Shown here in pieces: positions 21,632 to 31,726 of a DNA stretch of 64,000 nucleotides. The stretch's first letter is position 1; every line of letters starts with the position of its first letter. This DNA comes from Thecaphora thlaspeos. Its lineage: Eukaryota; Basidiomycota; Ustilaginomycetes; Urocystidales; Glomosporiaceae. The DNA lies in contig UWYS01000009.1 of the NCBI GenBank assembly GCA_900291925.1, forward strand, positions 558,001 through 622,000, given 5' to 3'. The notes beneath the pieces were generated by a model that was given only the letters and a program-made list of their open reading frames with translations, made no database searches and was not told where the DNA came from. The position numbers and the translations under genes were made by a program.

Positions 21632-24600
21632 ATGCTGTTGGCCACCTTTTCGTACTAGACCGCTGCGCCTCGACCCAAAACAGGAGGATATCCCAATTCC
21701 TAAACCCAGCCCCACCAAGCGCCAGGCCGACTCCCCTAGCTCGGAAGGGCAGCCTGCTCGCCGTGTCGGCCAGCCACCGCATCAAAGCGACCTCTTCCAT
21801 CGACGTGAGCACCTCGTCGTCGCCGAACACCGCCGCTGCCGCATTCGACCAGCAGCAGCAGCGCCATACGCCCCACTCAATCTCGCCCTCGGTCCATACC
21901 GGCCCGCACTCGATCGAGCCTCGGTCCAGATCGCGCCCCCCGCCGCCCGGTCCGCCGCTCCAGGAACGCCCCTCGAAGCGCTCGCGCGTGCGCCAGGCGT
22001 GCAACCGCTGCAAGGCTCGCAAGATCAAGTGCGGCGACCTGCGACCTTGCGAAAACTGCACGTCGCTCGGACTCGTCTGTAAGGACTGGAGGCCCGGGCA
22101 GGATCCTCTGCCGTCTGCTGCGACGGCGGCAGGAGCAACAGGAGGAGTGGGGCCCACGGCCAACGGCTACAATAGCGGCAGCGACCACGACATGGCCCAG
22201 AGACACTACTCGATGGACTTGCCCGGTCGCTCCCGGGCTCCCTCGGACGGTCCCTCGGGTCTCTACCACGCCATCTCAGCCGACCATCGCTCCTCGGTCC
22301 ACTTCCGCGGTCAGAGCAGCCGCTCCCACCTCCGCAGCGACGGATCGGAACCACCTGTTCCTTGGCCTCACACGCCTTACGAGCGGTCCACGCACACAGT
22401 CGCATGGCCACCGAAACCCGATCTCCGGCGACACCGCTACCTGGCCTACCCCTACGTGAGTTGCGGCGGCAGGTCGCTCCGAAGGAGTCTGCAGGGAGAG
22501 AGCCTCTTTGCTAATGCTGCGCGTCCCCTCCTTTGACATCTCGCTCTCCTGGGCCCCTGCTCCCCCCTTCACCTCTGCAGGACTCGCTCTATCGCAACGA
22601 GTTTGGCCACCTCAAGGCGCTCTCGCTCTCGTCCGGCCTGGGAACACTCTCCTATCTCCACGAGTACCACAAGCTCGCCAACGAGCAGTTCCTCGACGCT
22701 CTCTGGCAGGTACTTGAGGGTGAGGCGCACGACAACGACAATGGCAACACCCAGATGTTTGCGCTCGAGAGCGAGCTCTTCTCGCCCCACGCGCTGGCCA
22801 GCCTCAACCAGATCACAAACGTCGGCGGCGCCATCGGACATCCACCCCTCGGCGTCATGGACTACGATTGGGCCCTGGGCGGTCCCAGCTCGATCAACGT
22901 GCCGCACACCTACGGCAACCTCGGCATGACGGCCCAGCAGCCGAGTATCGACGGAATCACGACGTGCGCACCCAGCAGCGCCAGCGTCAGGCCTACCGTG
23001 TCGCCGGCGGACAAGCCCGATTCGAGGTCGAACAGCACTTCGCCGTTCCCTCAGGACCCAGGCTCGACCGCTTCGGCCTCGGCAGTGGTTCTGGCGCAGA
23101 CGGAGGCGGCGGCGACGTCCTTCCCAGGCCATAGCAAAGCGACTGGGGCCGGAAGCAGGCTCACTGGCGGCCCTGCGCCGTCGCTGCAGTCTGAGGGCAC
23201 GGGCGCGGGCGAGATGAGGCGGCCGCCGCCGACGGGCCTCGTCGATCCCGAGGTTCGATCGACGGACATGTGGGCCTACATGGACTCCAAGATCCCGCCG
23301 CAGCATCGTCGCTCGCTGGTTCACACCTTCCTCTCGACAACCTACGTCCTATGGCCCACGTTTCTGCTCTCCAAATTCCTCGATACCTTAAAGGATGCAG
23401 AGGAGCGCAAAAACCCTACCTTCGTCTGCCTGGTGATTGCCTGCTGCGCCATTGCAGCTAGGGAGGAGGCCGGCAGCGTAAAGGGTGGGCCTGCGGCCGA
23501 GTGGGGATCGACATTTGGCTTTGTTGAGCTCTGTGAGTATCTGTGACATCCCTTTGTCCTTGCTTTCCAGCTACCGGCTCAGAAACCCAGCTGGTTTTCG
23601 GTCAAGCTGCCCGTCGATTTGCGCCCGCGCCCGCGCCCGACCAGACCTCGACATCAGGAGGTACGCGCCGAAGAGCACCGACTGGGCCTCTCTCAACCAC
23701 ATCCAGGCGTTCTTCTACCTCTCGCACTACTGCTTTGGCGCGTCGGGTCCGTACGGGGTTCACCGTGCACACTACCTGGTGAGTATCAGGCACAGCTCGG
23801 CTCTGGAGGCCAGCGACGAAATACTGGTCGTACGGATCGTTCGCATTGCTGACCGCCGCTTCCTCTCGCCCGTCACCGCAGATGAACGGCTGCGTCTCCA
23901 AATGCTTCGACGTCGGCCTTCACCGGTCCGCCGAGACGTACACAGATGCCTTCACCAACTCGGAGATCGAGGCGCGGCGGCGCACGCTGTGGGCCGTCTA
24001 CTGCGGTGACAAAGTCTCTGCGGCCTACGGCCGCCCCGTGCTTCTGCGCCTTTCGGACATCGACGTGGCCGAGATTGATGTCGACTCGCCCGAGTACAAC
24101 GAGCGTCTCCCAGCGAGCAACAGCTTCGACCAGGCCTTTAGCCTGCGCGCCTACCACCGCGCTGCGATCCGCCTGTTTTGCGTGCTCGAGCGGGTGGTTG
24201 ACAAGATCAATCTGCCCGCCTGCAGCTCATCGGCGGCGCTCGAGAGGCTGATGCGCAAGAAGCCCAAGCGGCCGAGGCAGTCGGCCAACCACGACGAGAG
24301 CTGCATGGCCGACCACGAGCCGATCGGGTTCTCGGAGGAGCTGGAGCGTGAGTGGTAGGAGCGGGGGAGGAGGTGGAGGGATTGTCTCGGCGGCGAGATG
24401 GCGAGAGAGCGTGTGAAGAAGACGTACATGACAATAGCTGACTCCTTTCTTCTTTCCCCCGCACGACGGCCGCCATCCACCGTCCTTCCTGCCCGTCTGC
24501 CCGCAGTGGTCGACATGTTCCAGACTGCCGACACGCCGACCCCGACGACAACGCACCAGGACGACCCAATGTTTCACGCGCACATCGAGCGGCTGCGGAC

Positions 24601-25641
24601 CACTGCGGCGTTTATCAAGATCTTCATCTACCGCCACCTCTTTTGCATGGCCAACACCAACCTTTCGCGCCAACCACCGCGCCTCGACTACCGCGACGAG
24701 ATGGTCAAGTGGTGCCGCGAGCTTCTCCTTTCGCAGCGCCAGATGATACGCAGGGACGAATATACGGGTGAGTGCTGCCGGCGTGCACATCTACGAAATG
24801 TGACGGAAAGGCTTCGCACGCTGACGCGATTTCCGTTTCGACTGTTTAACTCCGTCGATTCGCTCTCGCCGTCCTATACCAGACTTTGGATCCGTGATGG
24901 TACGTCCTTTGTCCTTGCTTCTCGCAGACCTCTCTCGCTCTTCATCGCGCTGACCTCGCCTTCCTTCGCCTCACTCGGCCCACTCTACAGTCCTACCAAC
25001 TCTCGCAAACCGGACGCGGTCTGATCCCAGCCATCTACATCTCGGCGCGCCTCATCGATCCCTCTTCCGACCCAAACGGTTCGACGATCATCAAAGAATC
25101 CAAAGAACTCCTGGTGCTAGCGTACGACCTGCTACGCACGTTATCAGCGCGATTCTCAGCCTCGCATCGACAATTACAGATCATGCAACAAGCCTTCAAA
25201 CGTCTCAATCTAAGTCTGAAACGACGCCATCCAGTCAACGCCTCCCAACCCTCCACCCCCGCAAACGGGAAAGAAGAAGAGAACCGAGGTGATTCGATGA
25301 AACATTCTACTTCTGGATTGGATCTTATTGCTGGTGTAGCTGGATCGGGAGCACTGGATGCTTCTGTCTTCGAAGGTGGTGCTAGTAATGAAGAAGATGA
25401 GGAGGAAGAGGAGCAAGTGGGGAATGAGGATGATGGTAGAGATAGGAAACCAGGTGGTTGGATTAGGGATTTACCTATCAATGCGCCGGTCGAGAAGGGT
25501 GCACCGTTTAGTGCTTACATTGGGTGGTCTAATGCCACTCCATCCACGACTACAACGACAACGACAACGACAGGAGGGACAGCAACGGTAACGGACTCCG
25601 GAGCGGCGTCAAATCATACGCAGGATTCAGCTAGGACTTGA
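21632..25641 (+). CDS. Zn2Cys6 transcription factor with fungal_trans domain (5' end tentative)
   Basis: Exons that fit together: 21726-22455, 22581-23532, 23645-23778, 23882-24347, 24507-24767, 24883-24899 (17 nt), 24991-25641. No ATG lies in frame upstream of the zinc cluster in the main exon. A possible first exon is 21632-21651 (donor GTACTA), giving 1,076 aa; the true start may be elsewhere. The acceptor at 23645 is my preferred choice; 23591 also keeps frame. The DNA-binding cluster is C-X2-C-X6-C-X5-C-X2-C-X6-C (CNRCKARKIKCGDLRPC onward), preceded by basic SKRSRVRQ. The middle holds a fungal-specific regulatory domain (LNHIQAFFYLSHYCFG, then RRRTLWAVYCGDKVSAAYGRP). The C-terminal part is acidic and Thr-rich, with more A/T-ending codons than the rest. 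Target genes are unknown. Confidence 0.8.
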
Positions 25642-25824
25642 AGATGTCGTCAGTCCTCCGAGACGCTTGGACACGAGCGCACCCTAGTAGTACGCGCCGT
25701 ACGAAACTCTCGTTGATAGACACTGTATCAGCATCGTATCGTAATCTACAGGCGTGTACTGTATCGCGAATCAAGAGGGACATCTATCTTGCGCGACTCG
25801 AACCTGTCGTCGCCACCGCGGTGT

Positions 25825-27881
25825 TCACTCTTTGGCGATAGCGATCCATACCGCTGCACAGAGGATGATGGCCATCCCCACGCCGCTCAGCGCATTGATG
25901 GGAACGTGTAGGATAAAGAGCTGGTAGAGAGATGCAAAGACGATCTGCAGGTAAACGGCCGTGCTCGCCCGGCCGGCCTTTTCTCGCTGCAAGCCGAGAG
26001 CCAGAAGGATCTGTATCGCGTCGTAGCGTCCATTGCGAGGCGCAGAGGTGGGGTAAGGTCAGTCAGGGGTCACTTGGAAGTTGAGGTGTACGAAGCAGAA
26101 AGGCAGAGGGGAACAACGTACCTGTGCCAACAAGCCAAATACGCCGATGCAGACGAGGAGAGAACACCACTTTGCGCTGTTGGGGAGCACAAAGGCTGTG
26201 TCGGTGTACCACATCAAAAAGGCGCTGACGATGGTCGAATATAGGGAAAAGTAGGCGACCGAGTGCGTCGCAGAGGCCCGATGACCGATGGCGCGGATCG
26301 AGATGTAGGCTCCCGCGGCGCCGCAGATGCCGAGAAGGGCGAGGCTGCATAGAGCGAAGGAGAAGAGGGCGTGGTCAGTGGATAGACTCGGCAACAACTG
26401 TAAATGGAAGAGAATGGAGGAGAGGGAATGCCCACCCAACGGCCAACAGCCTTTCCGCCTCCGTGACGGGATGCGGGCCGTTCTCGACGTGCAGCCCTGG
26501 CGTCTGCGTCGCATTGACCGCGCCACCCATTGTCGTCGCGGCGTCCACCTCTCCTATCGCGCGAACCAGCAACACCAGACTTCTTCTCAGAACCTCATGG
26601 ACGAGCGATGGTGCCGTCCCGTTCCCACCGCCGACGACCGGAACAAAGGCAGAGGCGTCGGGTGCGACGTGCCCGTCGAGGTCCTCGTCGGCCACTTTGC
26701 GTCCGAAGATGAAGGCCGGTCGCGCGATCAGCACCACGCCGCCGAGACTGATGATCCCACCGATGATCTCGCGCAGCGTGAAGCGCTCGCCCAGCACCAG
26801 GTATCCGAGGAATCCGGTAGCGAGCGGAGCGAGGAAGGTGATGACTGTCGCATCGGACAGCGAAAGGTACTGCAGCGAGTAGTAGAGGCCAACTGGCAAG
26901 CCAAGGCGAAAGAGGAAGGAGGACAGAGGAAAGGGGAAGGAGCACGAAAGCAGGGGAGTGGGCGTGGTGAGTCCTGAGTCACCTCGCCGCTCTTCTCTTC
27001 GCCACTCTACCCTCTAGAGCAGGCTTACATAGTCCAAAGAAGCCAGAGAAGCCGCGCAGGGCCAGCAGACGGCGGACGCCCTTGGGGCCGAGGATGGGGT
27101 TCTCGACGCCGCTGGCCAGCATGAAGCCGACGCAGCCCACCCAGGTGATTGACATGCGGATGAAGATGATTTCGAGCGCAGTGATTTGCGGGTTCTCGTC
27201 AGCAGGCAGCGAGTTGAGCAGCTTGTAGAAAAGGTTCATTGTGCTGAAGAAGAGCTGCGAGCATGCTAGCAGGCAGAGACCATGGTTTCTGTGGACAAAC
27301 TTGCGGAATTTGTCGAGCGAGCGCCTGACGGTGTAGTGGTCGGGCCGCAATGCTTTCGACGGGTGGCGCTGGCGTGGAAAGGGAAGGAAGCTAGTGCTGC
27401 TCGCCGCTTCGATGTCGGCGTCGTCGGCGGTGGAGGCGGTGGTGGCGAGGGCGTCTTGTTCATGACCTGGTTCGTGATCGGCGGCGTACTGTTTCGGATC
27501 GGGGGTGTATCTGTTCTTTCCCTTACTCGGGCGGGCGTGGGCGTGGGCGTTGACATCAACGACGCCCTCGCCGGTATGCTGGGTCTCTAGATCGGGGATC
27601 GTGGATGAGTTGCGTGTGGGAAGGAGTGGTCTGACGGTGTTGGAAGGTCTCCGTGTCCTTGTTGAGGTGCTGGCGGGCTGGAGCACGGTCGAGGCCGTTG
27701 TGGTCTGGGGAGATTCCGTGTACACAGGCGAGGAAGACCTTGAAAGGTCTGCAGAGGGCCTCTTTCCGTCGGCGGGATAGAGAAGCGGGCTGCGTTCTGT
27801 CGACAGTGTCGACGAGGCGGAGCAGGACCGATTCATGGCTGTAGCTGAGAGTGCGGCTGGTGCCGCTGTGTTGGAAGTCAT
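25825..27881 (-). CDS. EamA/drug-metabolite transporter family membrane protein
   Basis: Four minus-strand exons: 27881-27029, 26892-26436, 26344-26122, 26010-25825 (1,719 nt, 572 aa). A hydrophilic N-terminus of about 200 residues, Ser/Thr-rich and probably cytoplasmic, precedes about ten membrane helices arranged as two EamA halves. Recognisable family segments are RGFSGFFGLFGLYYSLQYL across the first junction, SDATVITFLAPLATGFLGYL and the GGIISLGGVVLIARP helix. The second half begins GICGAAGAYISIRAIG. A loop of roughly 80 residues separates the halves. Fungal members of this group are close to the SLC35G/acyl-malonyl-condensing-enzyme-like transporters; the substrate cannot be told from sequence. 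It is convergent with the first Zn2Cys6 gene (183 bp) and divergent from the second. Confidence 0.88.
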
Positions 27882-28663
27882 AAAGGTCGTCGTCGCAGTG
27901 GGCGAGCGAGGTCGTCAAGGAGAGGGGAGGTGCCAGGTCAAGGGACCAGGGAGCACAGCAAGGAGGAGGAGGAGGTGGTGGTGGTAGTGGTGGTGGTGGT
28001 GGAAGATGAGCGCGGGGTGCGCCAGGGCCTTTGCGGAAGGGCGGGGGCTCAGCATCGAGAGCTTCCTGCCGGCCGCAGAGTGTCACGCAGCGCCGGGGAA
28101 AAAGAAGAGGCACACGGGCCACACAGGGGGCTCCGGATCACGTGAATTTCCTGGCTATTTGCCGTGGGCAGCACCAGGGTCCGCGCCCGCAGCCTCGCCG
28201 ACGTCTTCGCCGTGCAATTGACCGGGGCTCGCTCTGCGGCTACATACATAGTCGCACGATAGAATCATGCAGCGCTGCCCTCCCGCACAAGGGCCCCGGC
28301 TGAAGGTTGCTCCGGAGCGCGGCGAGCGCCGGACCGCGATTGCCGTTCGCTCTCTCCTTCGCACCCACCTCGTCCTCCCGAACCCGCCCCCTCGCTCTCA
28401 TCTTCTACCCTAGACCTCGCTCCTCCCAAGCTTGGTGACCTCAGCGGACCCACGTGAATTCCTACAGGATGTTCCCCGCACTCTTGGCTGCTCTCCGCCA
28501 CCGCGCTCCTTCTCATCCGCCTCACCCGCACCCGCACCCGCACCCGCACCCGCTCGCTGGTAGCATGTCCTCGGCGCCATCCTTTGCGGCGTCGCAGCGT
28601 GTAGAAGTTACCGAGCAGGGATAGTCCCGCTGCATCGCACATCGACAGACGCTACCAACACAC
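27882..28663. promoter_or_regulatory. Divergent promoter of the EamA transporter and second Zn2Cys6 gene
   Basis: 782 bp between start codons. It contains a GGAGGA/GGTGGT run at about 27961-28002 and about six perfect CCCGCA units at 28519-28552, just upstream of the regulator leader. A transporter gene sharing a promoter with a regulator gene is a common fungal arrangement, but co-regulation here is only a possibility. Confidence 0.4.
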
Positions 28664-30982
28664 ATGCCGCAGCAGAACAGGGGCAACAACAACGTCGCCA
28701 AAAAGGAGCTCGGCTCCGGCAGACCCGCCAGCACCGGCAACGCCCCCGTCGGATCGATCCCGCCGCCCGCCAACGCCGTCTCCCACGGGGTCAGGATCGA
28801 CCAGCAGAATGCCTACGACGCGCCATTCGAATCTTTGCCAGCCGCCTCGGCGGGGCAGGCGCAATGGACGCCGCAGAGCTTTTACTCGAACCCTGCCCCT
28901 AACGCCCACGCCGCTCCCACGCCAGGCGTGTTCGGATACACCGCGCCCAACGCCAACAACAACGGGGGCAACCACCGACTGAGTGAAGCCAGCGGCGAGC
29001 CAGATGACACATCGTGCTACTATGCTGGCCAAGCGCTCGACAATGACGGCTTCGGCATATCCGGCTTCCCTCCAGAGTTGCAGGCAGAGGCAGAGGCAGA
29101 GGCAGAGGCAGAGGTTGAGGCTGGGGCAAGTCCAAGCCGGCGCCGTTCCGATAGCATCGGCCGCTCTGCGCGCAACGACAAGCGGAGCAGCGCAGCGTGC
29201 ATCCCGTGCAGGCGGAGGAAGCGACGCTGCGACGGCGTCAAGCCCGTCTGCTCCACTTGCCAACGCTCCTCGAGCCGCCAGTGCACCTGGGACACGAGCG
29301 GCGATCGCAGGAAGCCCGTCAATAAGAGCATGCAGATCGCCCTACAGACGCGCATAGAGGCGCTCGAAGCGCAGGTGGACTCCTACAGGCAGCAGGCGAT
29401 CTCGCCTGGCAACAAGGGCAAAGCCAAGGCGAGCGAGGCGCAGAGCGGCGGCGGGCCAGCTCCTTGGGACGAGATGGCAACGCCCATGCCACGCCGGCTG
29501 CGCTCGACGGACCCTCGCCACGGCGCGCGCAGCCTGTGCGCCGAGTCGCATCGGCTGATGCGAAACCCCGCCGCCTTGGGCACCTCGGCAACAGCGCAGC
29601 AGCGGCAGACGGCCAAGCTCAACGCCGTGTTTTCTCACGCCTTTGCGACCCTCTTTACCCGCATGCCGAGGTCGCTGCTGGAGCATTGCCTCTTCCACAC
29701 CTTCGACCACGGCATCGCTCCCGGTCGGCTGGTTCCGCGTCCCGTCTTCTTTGGAGCATTTGTCCGCCAGCCAGAGGCGCGCTCCCACGCCTACTCGACC
29801 TTTCTGCTCGGCTCCATGCTCTGCCTCGGCGCCGCCTACCAGCTCGGGCCCTACCCGGACTCGCTCTTCGCTTCCTCGTCCAGCTGCCACAGCCCAGATC
29901 GCAGCGACAGAGAGATGTCGCTCTCCGACGCCGATGGCGGCGTTGAGCCAACCCTCCGCTCCACCTTCCCGGATCTTCATGGACAGCGCGATCCCGCCGC
30001 CATCGCCCACCGCTTCTGGACGACGACCAACTCTCTGGTCTCCGCAGAACTGCGTTCGCCCCTCCTCTCCACCGTCTGTGGCCTTGTTGGTCTGGTGATG
30101 ACGTGCCTCGGCCAAGGCAAAGAGCCGTTGGGTGCCATGTACCTAGACATGGCCCTCTCCATTTGCCACAGCATGTCGCTCCATCACGACCACAGCCACC
30201 GACCGCACGAGCTGGATCGCCTCCACACTCTCACCTTCTGGTCGTGCTTCTGGGTCGAGACGATACTGGCCATGCGGCAGGACCGCCCCAGTCGCTTCCA
30301 CACCGCAGAGATACGATGCCAGCTCCCGCCCGTCCAACCCGAGTTGGACGCCACCTTTCCGCACTTTATCTCGGAGGGGTACAGGTACCAGTGCCAGCTG
30401 TTTTGCATTGCCTCCGACATCCTCCGGGTCCTGCACAACGTTGATGGCGACTGCATCGTCCGAGGAGAGGGAGGAAGAGGAGGCGAACTTGAACAGATCA
30501 CCTCGCTCGACCTGCGCCTGGAGAGGTGGTACAACGAGCTACCGAGTGGCCTGCGCGCCTCTTCGACCTCACCCACCGCCCTGCCGGAGGCCCACCTGGT
30601 CTGCCTCTCGACCTTCTACTACCTCGTCAGCCTCACGCTCCACGCGACCTTTCTCGATCATGCATTCGACGACCTCTCGCGCTTCTCTCGCGTCAAGGCG
30701 TCGCGCTCGGTGTGCGAGGTGGTGAGGCTGGTCAAGTGGCTCGAGAGAACAAAGGAGGGCAAGGGCCTGAAGAGGTGTAACCCTTTCCTCTTCATGCCCC
30801 TCACCAAGGCGGCCGAGTGTCTTATCGCGTTGATGAAGATAGGCGGAGAGGGTGAAGCGATGAGGACGCAGAGGGAAAGGGGGCTGGAGACGTTGCAAAA
30901 GGCGTTGCGACAGGTCGGGACGGTATGGGAGGCGGCAAAGGCGGACGAGGAGGTCTTGGCGCTGGCCAGGTGCTTCGTCTGA
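28664..30982 (+). CDS. Zn2Cys6 transcription factor with fungal_trans domain
   Basis: Single exon, 772 aa, start in CACACATG. The zinc cluster near residues 178-206 reads C-X2-C-X6-C-X6-C-X2-C-X7-C (ACIPCRRRKRRCDGVKPVC onward). A short coiled-coil dimerisation helix follows (ALQTRIEALEAQVDSYRQQ). The middle homology region spans about residues 290-650, with LFTRMPRSLLEHCLFHTFD, MYLDMALSICHSMSLH and a WSCFWVETILAMRQDRPSR core typical of fungal_trans. The N-terminus is Pro/Ala/Asn-rich with an acidic (AE)n run coded by GCAGAG repeats at about 29082-29116. Nuclear regulator; targets unknown. The gene is independent of, and not a close duplicate of, the other Zn2Cys6 gene. Confidence 0.9.
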   Translation: MPQQNRGNNNVAKKELGSGRPASTGNAPVGSIPPPANAVSHGVRIDQQNAYDAPFESLPAASAGQAQWTPQSFYSNPAPNAHAAPTPGVFGYTAPNANNNGGNHRLSEASGEPDDTSCYYAGQALDNDGFGISGFPPELQAEAEAEAEAEVEAGASPSRRRSDSIGRSARNDKRSSAACIPCRRRKRRCDGVKPVCSTCQRSSSRQCTWDTSGDRRKPVNKSMQIALQTRIEALEAQVDSYRQQAISPGNKGKAKASEAQSGGGPAPWDEMATPMPRRLRSTDPRHGARSLCAESHRLMRNPAALGTSATAQQRQTAKLNAVFSHAFATLFTRMPRSLLEHCLFHTFDHGIAPGRLVPRPVFFGAFVRQPEARSHAYSTFLLGSMLCLGAAYQLGPYPDSLFASSSSCHSPDRSDREMSLSDADGGVEPTLRSTFPDLHGQRDPAAIAHRFWTTTNSLVSAELRSPLLSTVCGLVGLVMTCLGQGKEPLGAMYLDMALSICHSMSLHHDHSHRPHELDRLHTLTFWSCFWVETILAMRQDRPSRFHTAEIRCQLPPVQPELDATFPHFISEGYRYQCQLFCIASDILRVLHNVDGDCIVRGEGGRGGELEQITSLDLRLERWYNELPSGLRASSTSPTALPEAHLVCLSTFYYLVSLTLHATFLDHAFDDLSRFSRVKASRSVCEVVRLVKWLERTKEGKGLKRCNPFLFMPLTKAAECLIALMKIGGEGEAMRTQRERGLETLQKALRQVGTVWEAAKADEEVLALARCFV

Positions 30983-31726
30983 CCAGTGGCGGCTGCGTCG
31001 AGAGGTAGTCAATGTATAGACGTTAGGGCACAATCATCAAGCCAACAGCAACAGAGAACTTGCAAGTTACGAATCAGATGAGGAGAAACGCTTCGATTGG
31101 CCACGATATGGTGTTACAAGGGCGCCCAAAGTGCCCGTCAAGACGGAAAGCGCGCGGCTAGAGACGACGAAACGATTGAAAGAGAGTGGATGGATACGGA
31201 TCTCACCCTCGACGCTTCCTTCCTCGTTAGGAGGAAATAGCGGAGGGCAGAGGTGGAGAGACGGTGTGGATGAGGGATTTCCGGATCGGTAAAGACAGTA
31301 AGAAGTAGTAATGATGAGGTATCAAAGCAACCTTAAAGGAGAGTGGGGGTGTGCGTGTATGTACGTGTGAGGTGTAGAACCTCATCGAAACCAGCCGCTA
31401 GCCGGCACAGGGAAGGGGGCGAGTGGTCGAACGACGAAGAGGTGATCTCTTCCACGACTAGACCTTGACCATGCCCCAAGAGCGCCAACAGACAGACCGT
31501 CGCCAGGTCATGGTCGTAGCAATCAGGGAAGAACTTGACATCACCCATCCTCTTCTGCGGGCCCATGATGTTTGCAGGAGCGATGGACAGGTCGATCGAT
31601 GCTTCTTGACACTGCTCGCTCGACAGCGGTACGCCCGGTCTCGTAGCGCTATCCATTGACCTTCTAGTTGCCACAGCGGCAGCGACCCCATTGCCCAGTA
31701 CGGCGTGAGGAGGGTGGATGAGAGTG
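30983..31726. other. Convergent 3' intergenic region
   Basis: 744 bp between the stops of the regulator and the disordered-protein gene. It is less GC-rich than the flanking genes. A minus-strand open frame (31333-32046) overlaps the end of the neighbouring gene but has no recognisable content and looks like its 3' UTR. Confidence 0.4.
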
